A DNA stretch of 64,000 nucleotides from Salvator merianae. Lineage: Eukaryota > Chordata > Lepidosauria > Squamata > Teiidae. The notes below the pieces were generated by a model. It saw only the letters and a program-made list of their open reading frames with translations, ran no database searches and had not been told where the DNA came from. Location of the stretch: the NCBI GenBank assembly GCA_003586115.2, contig QVOM02000073.1, positions 32,046,468-32,110,467 of the forward strand. The letters run 5' to 3'. Position 1 is the stretch's first letter, and every line of letters begins with the position of its first letter. The position numbers and the translations under genes were made by a program. Shown here piece by piece: positions 23,561 to 36,197 of the stretch.

Positions 23561-24256
23561 GGCTGGGGGCTTCTTCCAGTAAAACCTACAATGCTCTTAC
23601 TGAATGGGCATCAGTTCTGTATCAAACTCAGAACACAAATTATTTGAAGTGGTGTTGGGGTGTCCCCAGTTCAGGACAGCTGGAACAACTTGTTCTGCTC
23701 TAGAATGTTCTGCACATTCCTAATCCTTCCACCATCCTGCTGTCATATATATAGTTTTATATTCTGCCCTTTTTGTACCCTACCACTCTTTGTGATATGT
23801 ATCTTATGTGCGATTTTGTGGAGAATTGCAAAACCACGTGCAGTTTAAAATGCCTATTTTTGCTTTTGCAAAATGGTGTATTTTGTATTAAATGACACAT
23901 ATGTTACAGTTTTCCGTAGTAATTCCTTGTTTGTGGGTCACTGCAAAGCCTATGCTACTGCCCAGGACAGTGGATAGGTATGTTTAGCCATCATATCTTC
24001 ATGTTCTGTTACAGAAATGCCAATTATTGTTTTACCCATCTGCCCTTTCGACATAGGCTAAACCTGTGATCTGAGAACTCACTGGTGATTTTTTTCCCCC
24101 TACAAATTTCTCCACACTAATCCCCACTGCTGCATTGCTGCTCAGTTTACCTCTTGCCTTCCTAACTGCAAACCACATGGACATGTTCCTTGGTTGTACC
24201 AGAGGAAAAAGGATACACCTTGTGATTCTACAACTGAAAGCCTTGGCAGGCAGGCA

Positions 24257-24391
24257 GCTGCATCCAGACATCACTTACTTATTCCGCTATATTTGGATAT
24301 TCTGGAATAAAGCATGAATGTTTCAGAATATTCATGCTCTATTCTGGAATATCCAAATATAGCAGAACAATTAAGTGATGTCTGGAAGCAG
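24257..24391. mobile_element. Palindromic MITE, family A copy 3 (long form)
   Basis: The arms AGCTGCATCCAGACATCACT and AAGTGATGTCTGGAAGCAG enclose a second palindrome, GGATATTCTGGAATA...TATTCTGGAATATCC. In the centre are AAGCATGAATG and CATTCATGCT-like words. It is longer than copies 1 and 2 because both inner arms are retained. No target-site duplication is recognisable. Confidence 0.78.
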
Positions 24392-27297
24392 TCTAAAACA
24401 CTACTTGCAATGAGAAGGAGATCACGCGTTCAGAGGGGTTAAAAGCGAAATCGTACATTCCGGAATGACGGTAGAAAAAGGATAATGATTGCAGAATGAA
24501 AGCGTTAAAACTGTCCCTATGGAAGTGCTGATAATATGATTGTGCAATATTTATCTAAGTGTAGCTAGGCCCTGTGTGTATCAGTTTATCCATGTGTTGG
24601 TCATGGCTATGCAGGGATGTAGGCACCGGGTCCAGGGAAGACCGGGAAGATTACTGGATTTATCATTACATTTCCATCTGAATCACACTTTTATTATCAA
24701 CAAGTTATATTTTTGCCCTGTCTTCCAATGTTTGTTTGCAGAGTAATACGCTACACATTGAAGCAACAGCAACATTCTCTATGCTAACAACAAAGGCAGG
24801 TGCAACCAACAACCCTTAGTACAGCTTGCGGCAGAGACAATTTTTCATTGTGCACATGTGAAATATAAACAAACTAGAAGAATCACTTCAATTCAATTGT
24901 AATCCTTCAATTTCTTATAAGAACATAATCCTGTTCATAGCAAAAGACAGAAGAGACAGGCAAAAGCAAATTCTGAGATGGATGGTCTCTTAGCAAACGT
25001 GTGGAATAATATGCCACTCTTTTATTGGCAAGCAAATGCTGTGTAAAGTCAAGATCCACTACAGATACTCAACATTCTTTACCCTCTGACAACGGAATTC
25101 CACAATTCTTTTCAAACTTCTAAATGCATTACTAACAACCTTCTTTCATATAATGATAGCTTGACAATGTTGCATAGGCACGTTCCTTATGTCTACAGAC
25201 TTAACAGAGCTCCATAGTTGAGGGTTGTCAGTACTAATTAGGGTTCTATTCCTGCTCATTCTTTTTCTTTGATATGTCATTTGTTGAGATAATTTTAAGC
25301 CTGTTTGTCAGACTTGCCTGTTTCCCAAAGTGAGCTACAATTAAAATATTAGCAATACATGCTGATTTACAGTCAGAGAGACATAGTGAAATGGGCATTA
25401 AAAATACCAACAATCACTAGCCAAATAAATTTTGTCTAAAAAGTAAGTTTTCTCCAGTCAATTTAAAAGATCAAGCTCATACATCTATAATATACAGTGC
25501 TGCGAAGATTACTCTAAAGCTCAGTGCCAGAAATGGACAAAAACAACAGTTGGGAAGGTCTATTTATCTGTTGGAATATATCTAGTAGAGAATGCTGCAT
25601 ATTAGGAGGGTTATTGCAGGGTAAATAAGATGAAATGGAAGCCAAAAACACACACATTACAAATATTAATCCTGATTGTATGCATCATTACACACTGTGC
25701 TGTACAACTGCATACCAAAAACAATAATTTATTAAGACTGTTCTCCCAGGAAACTTAACCAACTGTTAATCAGCAAAGGTATGTACTATTTTATTTTTAG
25801 TAGTATACTGCATAATTGGTTGAATTATCTAAAAATCAACATAAGGAGTCCTGCCTTAAGGGAATAATTGAGTAATAGGTTCACTTTAAATTATTTTTCA
25901 GTGTGTCCTACTCCTGAGTAAGTTAAGACATGTAAAATGTGCATGGTGTTGTTATGGCACCATGCATGTTCTAGGAGTGTGCAGGGTCTACATGACCCTA
26001 CACACTCATGGTACATTAGAAGGGCTAGTAATTGCAGCATTCACACAGTCCCACACTTGACCAATCACCATCCTGCCTGAAGCTCTTGTTTAAGTACTTG
26101 AAATGCAGAGCAGGAGAAAGCGCCCTGTAATGCATACTCTTGCTTCGGCAGCATTGCACTGCTGGCCTGAGCAGTAACGCGCCCCGCTTCCACGCCATCA
26201 ACAGTGCAGCCAGAAAACTCTTGCCTTAACGTAGCGACCCAAATGTTTACGTTATCTACCGAAGCAATGATTAGGAAAATGTACTGAGAGCTTCAGATGC
26301 CTGAAGAGGCGCAGTGATCATATACCAACATGAAGGTGCTGTTAAACTTCCATTGACCACCTTTGCAGAGCAGCTTTGAGTATGAGGTAACTTCAGTTAC
26401 CAACCTCGCAAACATTTTTCATGGGCACATTTAGTGAAAGGAATTCCAATCTGACATCTGGTTCAACTTGAATGAAATGCCCTGTGGCTCCTGACTTAAC
26501 TTCTACAGCTTGGTACAATCCCTATTTACTAAAATGATTGCCACAGAGACTCTTTGCTATAAAATATCTCAGCAGGGGAACTTTTGAAAAAGCTGCGTTG
26601 CAAAGAAATAAAGCAATGTGCATTGTATGAGGCTCAGAGGTTGCACTATGCGTTTTCCTTCTAGAGTGACATTTATTATAAAAATACGTAGATGACTAAA
26701 GGGTGGGAGATTTTAACAAGTTGGACTGTACTTACCAGGGGCTCATGAATTTTAGAGGGAGTTCATAGAAAAGTTGAGATCAAAAATAAAAAAACCCTTA
26801 ATATTAGGGAATTAGGAAGGGAACATATTATTATTTCTTGGAAAAGTTCTCAGATATGCTATCTCAAAGTTGCTTACATAGTGATTACCAAAAAAGAACA
26901 ACAAAATCTGTTTTTGTTGCCAGTTCAGGTCTACTAAACTATGATGTAACCAAGAGATTCATGTCTCTTCCTGTGAATTTTTAAAATTCACTCTTAAGGT
27001 TCTCTCTGTCCTCACTTTAACCTGGGAAGATGCCGTCGTCACAGTTTTTCAACACGAGAATTTCCAGACTGGAAATTGCGAACTGGAATTGTTTGGTTAG
27101 GAAAATAATGAAGTATTCAGAAATACCTTTTCTCTTTCTCTTTTCTAAAAATAAGGTACAATCTCTCTGTCTCTGTCTTTCCCCCTCCTGCCCTTTCCTC
27201 CCACAGTTTTTGTTTCAATATGTTGTTAACACTTTTTAAAATAGTTAAGGAGTGATTATTTGGAAAAAAGGATGGGATGGGTTGCTGCTGGTGCAGG

Positions 27298-27720
27298 AGA
27301 GGGCTATTCGCACTGGGATAGACTGTCCTGCGCTTGCCCCCGCTGATGGCTCTGAAGGCTGTGAACTGGAGACTCTGAAAGCCAGGAAGTTCCTGGCCTT
27401 CAGTGTTGCCGGGGGAGGGGGCATTTTGGCAGCTTATCCTGTGGCACTACTGAAATGGAGCCCCTGAATCCTAGAAGAGGGGGGCATGTGCCTTCCACAC
27501 ATGGCCTGCTATTCCAAGACAAGTAGGTAGAGTGGGGGTTGAGGTTGAGATCTACTGGTAGAATGGGATAGGGTGCCATTTTGGATGCCCTATCTCACTT
27601 GTGCTACATCCTGGAGTGTTTCAGGATGGGAGGGACCTGCACTATCCTGCGATAGCATGTGGAAGGCAGATCCCTTAGACTCCTTCGTGACCATACTAGG
27701 AGTCAGTGTGGAAACACCTT
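27298..27720. mobile_element. Probable family-B-like DNA transposon
   Basis: It opens AGGGCTATTCGCACTGGGAT and ends with GTCAGTGTGGAAACACCT, a weak inverted pair. The interior shares TTCCTGGCCTTCAGTG, GCATTTTGGCAGC and GCCATTTTGG with other large family-B-like elements. The GC-rich interior contrasts with the flanks. The ends are uncertain. Confidence 0.4.
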
Positions 27721-29822
27721 AGGTCTCTTCAATATTTTATCATTAAAAACTCTGGCCGGGATTGTATTTCAGCAGCTACTGCAAATACCTTTTTTTTTTT
27801 TTACAAAACAGTGAATATCTGCTGAACTACGATGGATTCAGCTGTTTATGACTCTAGTTACACTCAAGACTTTCCTCTCACTTTATAATAAATTTTGCTT
27901 GCATTCTGCATCTTGCACAGCAAGTAGATAAAGCACATTTGGTATGCTTGTGATCTGGGCACACCCAAAGGTTAAGGCATGCCCCATGTGCCAAAAGTAG
28001 CCTCAACTCTGCTGCACCCTGTTGGAAATTCCTCCCCACCAATGCAAAGACTGGTCTGCACAAGTTGTTGATCTCTAATTTTCTCACTGTTTACTCTTTT
28101 GTGCTTCAGTGCAAGAGCAGAAACTTTGTGAGTTTGCATTCCAGTACAAAGACAGAATCTCCTGTTGCAGTTTTATGCTCCAGCACAAAAGCAGAGGAAA
28201 AACCAAGATGGAAGGTTCAAGCAGGCTTCTTGTGCTGTGGAAAAGGGAAGGACTCTCACTTCTTGGCTGGTTGTCTCAATCATGGAAACTATGCCCTCTC
28301 TCCCTGGAATGGCCAAGTCCTGCCTCTGTAGAAGCAAGATAAGTACACACCTAAAAAAACCTTCACTTGAGGAAAATCAACACATATTCTCTGTGCAAAG
28401 AAGCACTCTGCAGATCTGAAGTTAAGTACTGCACATAAGAAGCATATATACACCTTTAGATGTGATCCACCTGCTGTGAAAACTGTTTCAAAGTGTGGTA
28501 TAACTTGTGTGGAGCTGGGTCCTATGCCTGCTCATATGGAAGCCAAATCTCTGTCATGACCCTGAGGCAAGGCCTGCCCTCTTCAGACATAAGGCTGAAC
28601 TGCACTACAGTAGAACTGAAAAAGGAAAACACATTCAGAAGACTGTAGATGAAAAGATGACACTGCGCTAAGGGGAATTCCATGCAAAATACCTACTCAG
28701 TTCTATACTTACACAAACATCATTTTGTGATCTCATAGTCTATAGCTAAGATACGACCGCGCTGGTTGCATTCATCCTTATTTTCATTCCTATATACCAC
28801 TGTAAGCAGCCCTCTGTTTTGCTGGCACTTACAGTTTCAAATAACTACATGGTTAATGCCCAAGGCACGTATCCCTGCACTTTCTTATAAATGAATCCAA
28901 ATGGATTTTACATGCAAAAACATCAGAGGACTCAACAGTACTCTGAATGTTTGCAATTGCAATTGCTGACTCTGCCCCCACCACACATACAAAGGACTCC
29001 AACTCCCAGCAGAACAGCCTGCCAGGAAAATACAGAAGGCCATATTCATGTAAAAAAATAACAAGTAGAGGTATTTTGTTAGCAGGATTTTCCTTTAAAC
29101 TTCAGGGCTTAACAACAGTAGATTTAGTCGTTGTCTTAAAAGAAAGGGAGCATTGATGCAGTAGTGTTACAGTAGAATATGTTTGGTCACTGAAGAGCAA
29201 GGCCAGGTGAAAGGGATGTAACTGATATTGCATCCCTATTATGCAATGAAAGCATCTTACGCAGGTCCTCAGGACAACTGATCTCCATTGGGAGGAATGG
29301 AAACTGGCTTCACTTAACAAGCTTTTGCTGTGTAATGGAGACGCAACCTCAGTGTTGCAATCAGTTTTTTCTCCACGTTTATGAGCCAAGAGCAGCCTTG
29401 GGAAGTCAGTACGGTTTGTGCACTACTGACACAGACATGCCATTGGCGTCAGTACAGGTAATTTCTTAACTTCATAGATGAAGGAGTGATAGGTAGGGGT
29501 GAAAATAGGCAGTAGGAAACTGCAGATCTTGTATACACAGAACAGGTATGGACATATTGATTTAGCAGCTGTATTCAGTATCAATTTCATAACAGATCTC
29601 ATAATAGAAATGGATGAAGAATCAAATCAAAACCTGGTATATTTGTCAATATAGTCACCAGAAATTGAACCCAACTTGACGACACAATAACTATCCTATT
29701 GTTTTTGTTCCTAAAATATACAGGGCAGGATGGGTATTCAAGACAAGCAGAGTATAAATTCTGAAAAAACAGACATGCCATATTCTTTTCTATTTTATAT
29801 GCATTATACTCCCACTACACAC

Positions 29823-30274
29823 ATTACTTTTTGTACTTGACACTGGTGAGCATCAGGGATGCTCACTAGTGCAATGCTTCTTCATTTTGTGGAGGTCCTG
29901 GTGATCAGGAGCAGACTACAGCTGCTCCCAATCACTACCTGCTGTGGAGCACAAAATCACAGCTGCTCCAGGTACACTGTGTTCACACCCGCTTCTGGGT
30001 GTGAGCCCAGAGCAGAGCAGTGCGGTGTGGCTGTGCTGTTGCATGGTGGTGCTGTTGCACGGTGTTGCACGGTGTTGCAAAGCCATGGATGCAGCCAGAA
30101 GTTTCCTGCTGCTGTCATGGGGCAAGACACTAGCATTTGCACTGCGAATGCTGGTGTTTTGCTGCTGGTCTTTTCCAAGGCCTGGCAGTGCAGACGGTCG
30201 CCACACTGCGAGGTCTGTTCCACTGTAGAAGTGGATAATTATCCACTTCGATGGCAGAAAGTGCAAAAAGGCTC
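29823..30274. mobile_element. MITE-like transposon, family B long subtype copy 1
   Basis: The right terminus AGTGCAAAAAGGCTC is clear. The left terminus is decayed (TTTTTGTACTTGACACTGGT) but aligns base for base with the left end of the copy at 59313. Inside, the order TTTGTGGAGG, GAGCAG, CTGCTGTCATGG, GCATTTGCACTGCGAATGCTGG and GGTCTGTTCCA matches that copy. A 10-bp unit (GTTGCACGGT) is repeated in tandem near 30054-30078. Confidence 0.72.
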
Positions 30275-30578
30275 TGTGCTACATTTCCAGAGACATGTTT
30301 TTCAATGCTATGCCACAAACAAATAGATGCTTTAAGGAACACAACTGATTGTGGCACTTGGACCACTTTATCCATTATAATTTTCAGTGCCACCAGCATA
30401 AAGTCAGAACAAAATCCGGAGACAGAGCACGACAGGCAGGATAGTAAAGAAATGTAGTTGTTTACTTGATATTTTCCAAGTACTTAGTATTTGAATCCAT
30501 GGCTTGGTGCCTCTAAAAATCAATATGATTCTTCATATGCTAAAAGCAGAGCAATGCAACAGTCAAGAACATAGTAAG

Positions 30579-30654
30579 AGGGAGGGAGGGAGGGAGGGAG
30601 GGAGGGAGGGAGGGAAGGAAGGAAGGAAGGAAGGAAGGAAGGAAGGAAGGAAGG
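30579..30654 (+). repeat. Compound microsatellite (GGGA)n then (GGAA)n
   Basis: About nine GGGA units (30579-30614) pass directly into about ten GGAA units (30615-30654). The SLIT3 transcript strand reads it as a pyrimidine-only tract. Confidence 0.98.
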
Positions 30655-31329
30655 ACAGATAAAACTTGGACTAGGAAATTGCTGTGCATTCACTTCCAGG
30701 AGAAAAGTTTGTAAATGCTTCCACATATCTGTTTTACTGGAGCCCCGCCTTTGGGAGTAGCTGCTAATGCTCTCTTGGTCTTTACATGCTTGTGTATGCT
30801 TTCAAATACAGAACTATATTTGTCTGGAAGGAAGCAATATCTAACCCTCCAGGCGGTGACTGATGAAACCATTTGGTGAAGTGCCCTTATCTCTGGCATG
30901 CAGTGAAATCTTCACAACAGTGGTCAATTGGCAGCTGTCAGAACTAAACTTGAGATTGTCAGGCACAGCTACAGAATTTCATATACCAAATGAAACAGGA
31001 CTATTATGACAAGCACAATCTCAGCTCATGGGATGATGGGAAGATGCAGTGAAACAGGAAATCTGTGCAACTTGAAATGAAACCTGAATGTTCCAGGTCA
31101 TCTTCTAGGCCTACTATGTATTTATTTTCCTTATGTGAATGGCTACAAATGCGGAAAGACTATATTTTAGATTGAGGGGAAATGGTTTTAGGCCAGCAAT
31201 CATGTTCTAAAAAGAAGGATGCATCCCAGCATGGAAGTTCACTTATCACATTTTGTGCAGATATATCTGTTGTTCTCAGTATTCACTCTGAACACATAAA
31301 GACAGCTGCATACATAAGCTAGATCATGG

Positions 31330-31570
31330 AGGCATGCAATGGCGTGCCACCAAAATGGGTCCCCCAATGCCTGAGGCCAAGGCACTTTTGTTCCTGGTCA
31401 ATGGAACTTGCAGAGGCTGGCTTCAAAGCTCACACAGGGCTAGCATGGTGGCTAGACCAGAACAGCCATCACATTGCAGATGCACTGTTCTGGTCTGTGA
31501 TCCAGATCAGAGAGGATCTCTTGATCTGGATCAGCTGATCTGGATCAAAACTGTTAGGTGCAGAAAGGTC
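31330..31570. mobile_element. Partial family-B-like DNA transposon
   Basis: The right end TAGGTGCAGAAAGGTC resembles family B termini. The interior carries CACCAAAATGGG, GCACTTTTGTTCCTGGTC and doubled GATCTGGATCA, the last shared with 115-290. The left terminal repeat is not visible, so this is a truncated copy. Confidence 0.45.
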
Positions 31571-33069
31571 GCTAGACTCCACCATGTGTAATGGTTTCTG
31601 GAGAAGAATGGACTGTTTAGTGTAGGACTGGTCTGGGTGATTCCCATGTTGTCCTTACCTATCCAACTTTAAGAAGGTTACAATACAGCCCTCTCAGAGA
31701 ATTAGGCTGCATATAAGATCATAGGTATCATAGGATGCTTCCCCAGATGCAGGGTGTCCAAACATGTAGATATTCCTGGGGTGGTGCATTTACATGTATT
31801 CATCCCCAGTCAGCTCCTGGGTCATTCCAACCACCTCAGCTATCACCTTACCTTACATGACTCTTAGGAAGATTGCTTGTCCCTAGGCACTTCCTCCTCT
31901 TCCTTCTCCATGTAGGAGGAGGCAGGAAGTGACTTACTGGCCTGGTTTCCAGTTGGACCCTTTTTGTGTCAGACCCAAAATGGCCAGCTTCGGGGGCCAT
32001 TTCTGATCCAGTGCAAAAACAATCCAGCCAGAAGCATTGCAGTTTCAGGTCCTTCGGCAGCATGGAGCAAGCTGCTTGATCAACATATCTTTCACTTCAG
32101 GAGTGGCCTGTGCACCATTTAGCACAAGTTGTCCTGTCACCTTAGTATAGAGGAAGTTTCCTCTGCAGACAAAAACTGATTAGCTCATTTTCTTGATACT
32201 ATTTGGTATACTTGTTAAGCTCTTTTTAAAAAAATGATTGGGCTATATAAATAAATAAGCAAACCCAATATATGGTAATTCAAGTAAAAATGCAAGGTCT
32301 TTTAGCACAAAAGTAGAAATCTTGTTTGAAGCATGGAGGGAGATAGAAAAGGAAATCAAAGACAGATCATGGGTTTCAGAAACTAACTAGCAGAATAAGT
32401 AAGTAAGTAAGAAAGTAAATCTACACCAGGATTCCATATCTGAACCAGGCCCATTAATGAAAGTGATAATTGTAAAGTGAAGTCCAAGAGAAACAAGAGT
32501 TTATTCCACTGTGAATATGCCAAAAGTAACAATCAGTTACAATGAACCTGGAAATTAATGGTGCAAGCAGGTCAATGGAAAGAAACCCATTAGGTTTGTG
32601 CTTGCTTGTTTCTGCCACCTTCCAACATGTGAAGTGGGAGGCTGTTTGCGTCTGTAGAGGTTCTAACTTGGGAGGAAACTTCACAGAAGGCTCCTTACAT
32701 TCAGACTGTTGATTTCTACAAACTAAGAGGGTACAGGAATTGTAAGATGGCAGCTTCTCTAGAATGTATCGATGTTTATATATTTGTAATAATTCGTAAT
32801 GCCTACATATGGCTTAGAAACACCCTAAAGATGACTTGATGCAGTGAACTCATGTTCAAATTATTCAATGAGGTCAGTACATGGCCAGTGGCGTTAACCT
32901 TGAGAAAATTACTTTTTGTCAACCTTCAAGAGTTGGATTCCGTGTAAACGACTTAACAGACTATGAAAATTAATGATAAAAACCACATGCTATTTAAAAT
33001 GTACAAATTGTTTTTCAACTATAATATTTAATTGCAAGAAGTAAAGGATTCTATAGTAAACACTGGTTT

Positions 33070-33605
33070 CTGGCCAAACTCAGATGACTCCAGTCCATAA
33101 AGACTGGCACTGGTTACTGCCTCAATTTCAAGCTCAACTGAAGGTCTTAATTCTGACTTTGAAAGCCTTAAATGACCTGAGTCCCAAATACCCAACAGAG
33201 TGCCTCCTCCCATACAGTCCTGACCGTTACTTAAGACCTTAGAAATTCCGTCTGTGGGATGGTAGCAAGAGGAAAGACTTTTTTGTGGTGACCATTTTGA
33301 GGCTTTGGTACTGTTCTCCCTCACAGATTAGCCATGCAGCAGTACCAATGTCCAGTACAAATATTTTGTTTTCCCAAGCATTTGATGACTAATTTCTCCT
33401 TTTCCTTCCTTCTGTGATGGAGGATTTTATGTAATTTTTAAAAATGTAACAGATTTTACTGAGTTAACTGAGTTATATTTTAAACATGTTTTACTCACAC
33501 TTGATATATTTTATCTTTTAATTATTGTCACCTGTGCCCTAGGACCTTTTGGTAAAGGGTGGAATATAAATTCTTCAATAAAATCAATAAATAAAATAAA
33601 ATAAA
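33070..33605 (+). mobile_element. L2-type LINE 3' end
   Basis: Decayed plus-strand L2 C-terminus: ACTGGCACTGGTTACTGCC (HWLP-type block), then CCAAATACCCAACAGAGTGC followed by CTCCCATACAG, which is the L2 KYL...LLPY block. The AT-rich 3' UTR ends in GGTGGAATATAAATTCTTC and an AATAAAATA tail. Confidence 0.75.
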
Positions 33606-34365
33606 TCTTGGTTATTCATCACATTGAGGTTTTGATGAGGATGGAATAAAAATAAGTAAATAAAATCAATATAAAGTGGATGCAAGATGCAAATTAAATT
33701 TGACAGTGAAAATCTGTGAAACATGTAAAACAAAGCCCCTTTTAAATAGATGTAATTGTTTTAAAGTAAATGACCAAAATGCAGTAGTACTAATAAAAAT
33801 GATAAATTTAAAAGGCTCATTGGGAGTGCTAGAAAGCAATATGAGACTAGTATTACATATAGTAAAGCTATTTACTCACAGACACCAAAGGCAAATTATT
33901 CAAATAGGACACATACAATATGTTACAATATGTACTTGTAATTTTCAATAATTCACTATGCTTTTTTAAAATTATGAAAAAAAATGAATAAATCAGTAAT
34001 CAAACTCATCTTATTTATACATGAACTGCAGGGCTAACTCTCTTAATGGTATGCATGCAAGAAATTGGGGCCTTCTACAGGCAACATGACACTTGGTATG
34101 ATCAGCTAGAGTGCTATAAGAAACAGCCAGTATAGTTCATCCTCCCCAAAACCCAGTCAATATAATCTAAATCAGAAGTGCAATAATGAAAACAACCAAA
34201 AGGAGTCAGGATTAAATTATGAAAAAGATCTATTTCAACTATGTCATTTTCGAGAATGGGCAAAGTATAAATTATATGGTATAATATTACAAAAACAAAG
34301 TACATAATGAAGTAAAATATAAATTAGAGATCCGAAACTGAGTCAAGCCGAAGCTCTAACCTAAA

Positions 34366-34543
34366 GGCCCTTTTTGCACCGGGCCTTATTCCAGATTATA
34401 TCCTGGAATCAAGGTCTGCCATCCACATGCAAGTGCAGACCACAGCAGGTCCCCCCAGACCATGCCATAGTCTGCACTAGCATGTGGACAGCAGGCCCTG
34501 ATTCCAGGATATAATCTGAATAAGGCCCAGTGCAGAAAGGGTC
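34366..34543. mobile_element. Palindromic MITE, family B, long arms
   Basis: The left arm begins GGCCCTTTTTGCACCGGGCC and runs through TTATTCCAGATTATATCCTG, GAATCAAGGTCTGCC and ATCCACATGC. The right arm is the reverse complement with scattered mismatches (GGACAGCAGGCCCTGATTCC, AGGATATAATCTGAATAAGG, CAGTGCAGAAAGGGTC). The arms are about 75-80 bp around a short centre. No protein. The flanking trinucleotides are AAA and ATA, so a duplication is not proven. Confidence 0.82.
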
Positions 34544-36059
34544 ATATTAACTGCAGATCAGTTAATATAATGGTCCAACAGGCAGAACTCATGCAGTATA
34601 TCAGATGTTATCAGGCGATGGCTGGAGAGTGTGCAGTCCCCACGAACCTTCATATCAGGTCAAAGGGCTATTTGGCCCATCTTGTTACAATCCTGTTTTA
34701 CGGGCTTCACAATGTTTCCTTAGCATCTGCCACTGTCTTCTTACCTGCAATCATGGATTCTTTGTGCCTGTAGCTGTTGTGGCTTTGTGTGTCTGCACGT
34801 TCTGGACTCTCATTGCTTTTACAGCATTCTGCACTCTCACTGCTTTTGTAACTGCATTCCACATGCCACTCAACAGAGTATTGTGTTTTGATAGGACTTA
34901 TTTTCAGGGTTCCTGCTGCCTTCTTCTATGTTGTAGGTATGGACAGTGTATTGGTGGAAGCTGATTATGGGGCATGCTGCTTCACTTTTATAACGTCTGC
35001 CCAAAGGTGTCTCATTGCATGGACCCGGACCCTCTCCCTAGATGAGCCCTTTTAAGTTCTTCATTATGACACATGTTTTTCATGTTGAATTGCTCTGCCC
35101 AGATTGGCATGTCTTATTTTTTTAAAAAAACCAAAACTTAAACTACAGGTCTACTGGCTCGTCTAGAATCAGTGTTTTCAGGCTTTCAATGGTATGAAAT
35201 CTTTCCTTTTTATGAAACTCTCCTGTCTTTCCTTTAGAATCAGCAGAAATAAACAATGTTGCCAACAAGCTGTTTTAACTTGACAGGAATAGGTGTAATT
35301 GTCTTCTGTAATTGCTATGTCTTTGGAAGCATCCACATATCTGGAGACAGGTACTCAGAAGAAGTCCCAGGGGTATGATAGCTATAACTTGAGTCACCCA
35401 TGGGCATGCAGGACTCCAAAATGGTCTCTGGAAGGCCAGCAAGCACCTCCCACAAGGTCTTTCCTTCAGAGTGAGAAAAAACATGCTGAGGATGCTCACT
35501 GCCCTCAGGTGCTCTTGCTACCGCCATGTAGATACTCGTTGGTGGTAAGATCAACTTACCTTGCCTGTTCTGTGCACTTTGGGGGACATTTTTGGTGCAG
35601 CGAAACCCTTTCTTTGAAGCTTGGGGACAAAGTGTGCGATATGTGCACATCATGCACCTCACTCCTGGGTGGGAGCAAGTGCTTATGCTCTGAAGTACTT
35701 ACTGCCACCATGGTGTGAACACAGTCTTTGTTCGCTTGGCCACTGCACTGCCATCTTGGAAGCTCTGTAGTACAAGGCTGTGTTTGCTTGCATATTTCAC
35801 TGACTCTGTTTTTCCTTTGCTATAGAGATAAGCATATAACCATTGGGGAAATAATTGGAAGCATTGCTGTCTTAGTGATGTTGACACTTAAACTCTCCCT
35901 TTCATCCATTATGCTAGCCTACCAATAACCTCAAAAAGTCTACAAAGAACTGAAAGCAACAGTATGCATGCCATAAAGTAGTCTTATGTCAGGAAAATGA
36001 CTAATAGATGAACAGTAGAATGTTCTAAATTCAGAAATTATGTGTTTTGCTTTGCTTAC

Positions 36060-36197
36060 CTGAACCCTTGAGGGCAAATGCATGTGTAACCATTCACAGC
36101 ATCTACACATAAGGCACCATGACGACATTTGTGCTCCACACAGTCGTCGTCATTGGTTTCACAATGTCTTCCACTGTATCCAGGTAAGCATTCACAT
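36060..36197 (-). CDS. SLIT3: SLIT3 internal exon C (calcium-binding EGF repeat)
   Basis: This 138-bp exon reads on the minus strand from a TTGTTGTAG acceptor to a TTCAG|gtaagc donor. One base completes an Arg codon with exon D, then come 45 codons, then two bases that complete a Ser codon with exon B. The first 13 codons ([13 protein letters not shown]) finish the EGF repeat begun in exon D. The rest is a calcium-binding EGF repeat. It begins [16 protein letters not shown], with the acidic run expected of a calcium site. It continues [10 protein letters not shown], which fits the C-x-[DN]-x4-[FY]-x-C consensus for Asp/Asn beta-hydroxylation. It ends CPQGF. Open reading extends past the donor into intron, but phase and splice consensus fix the boundary. 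Confidence 0.95.

Larger units (their letters stand above)
18739..36059 (-). other. SLIT3: SLIT3 intron between exons C and B
   Basis: This 17.3-kb intron holds the repeats listed individually. The stretches 22151-23150, 23560-24256, 24392-27297, 27721-29822, 30656-31329, 31571-33069, 33606-34365 and 34544-36059 show only scattered short open frames without family motifs. 34590-35760 is GC-richer and may hide an old repeat I cannot name. 25927-26010 has two short hairpins (GCATGGTG...CACCATGC; GTGTGCAGGGTC...GACCCTACACAC). Confidence 0.85.

Noticed and set aside
26140..26175. GCTTCGGCAGCA, similar to the 5' end of U6 snRNA
   Set aside because: The match stops after about 12 bases and none of the following U6 sequence or a terminal T run is present.
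29859..30399. Several overlapping open frames on both strands with many Cys and Ala residues
   Set aside because: They lie inside a non-autonomous transposon copy and share no protein family motif; GC-rich composition explains them.
34605..34964. 119-residue frame rich in Cys and Phe
   Set aside because: Low-complexity hydrophobic translation without recognisable family or codon pattern; not supported as a gene.
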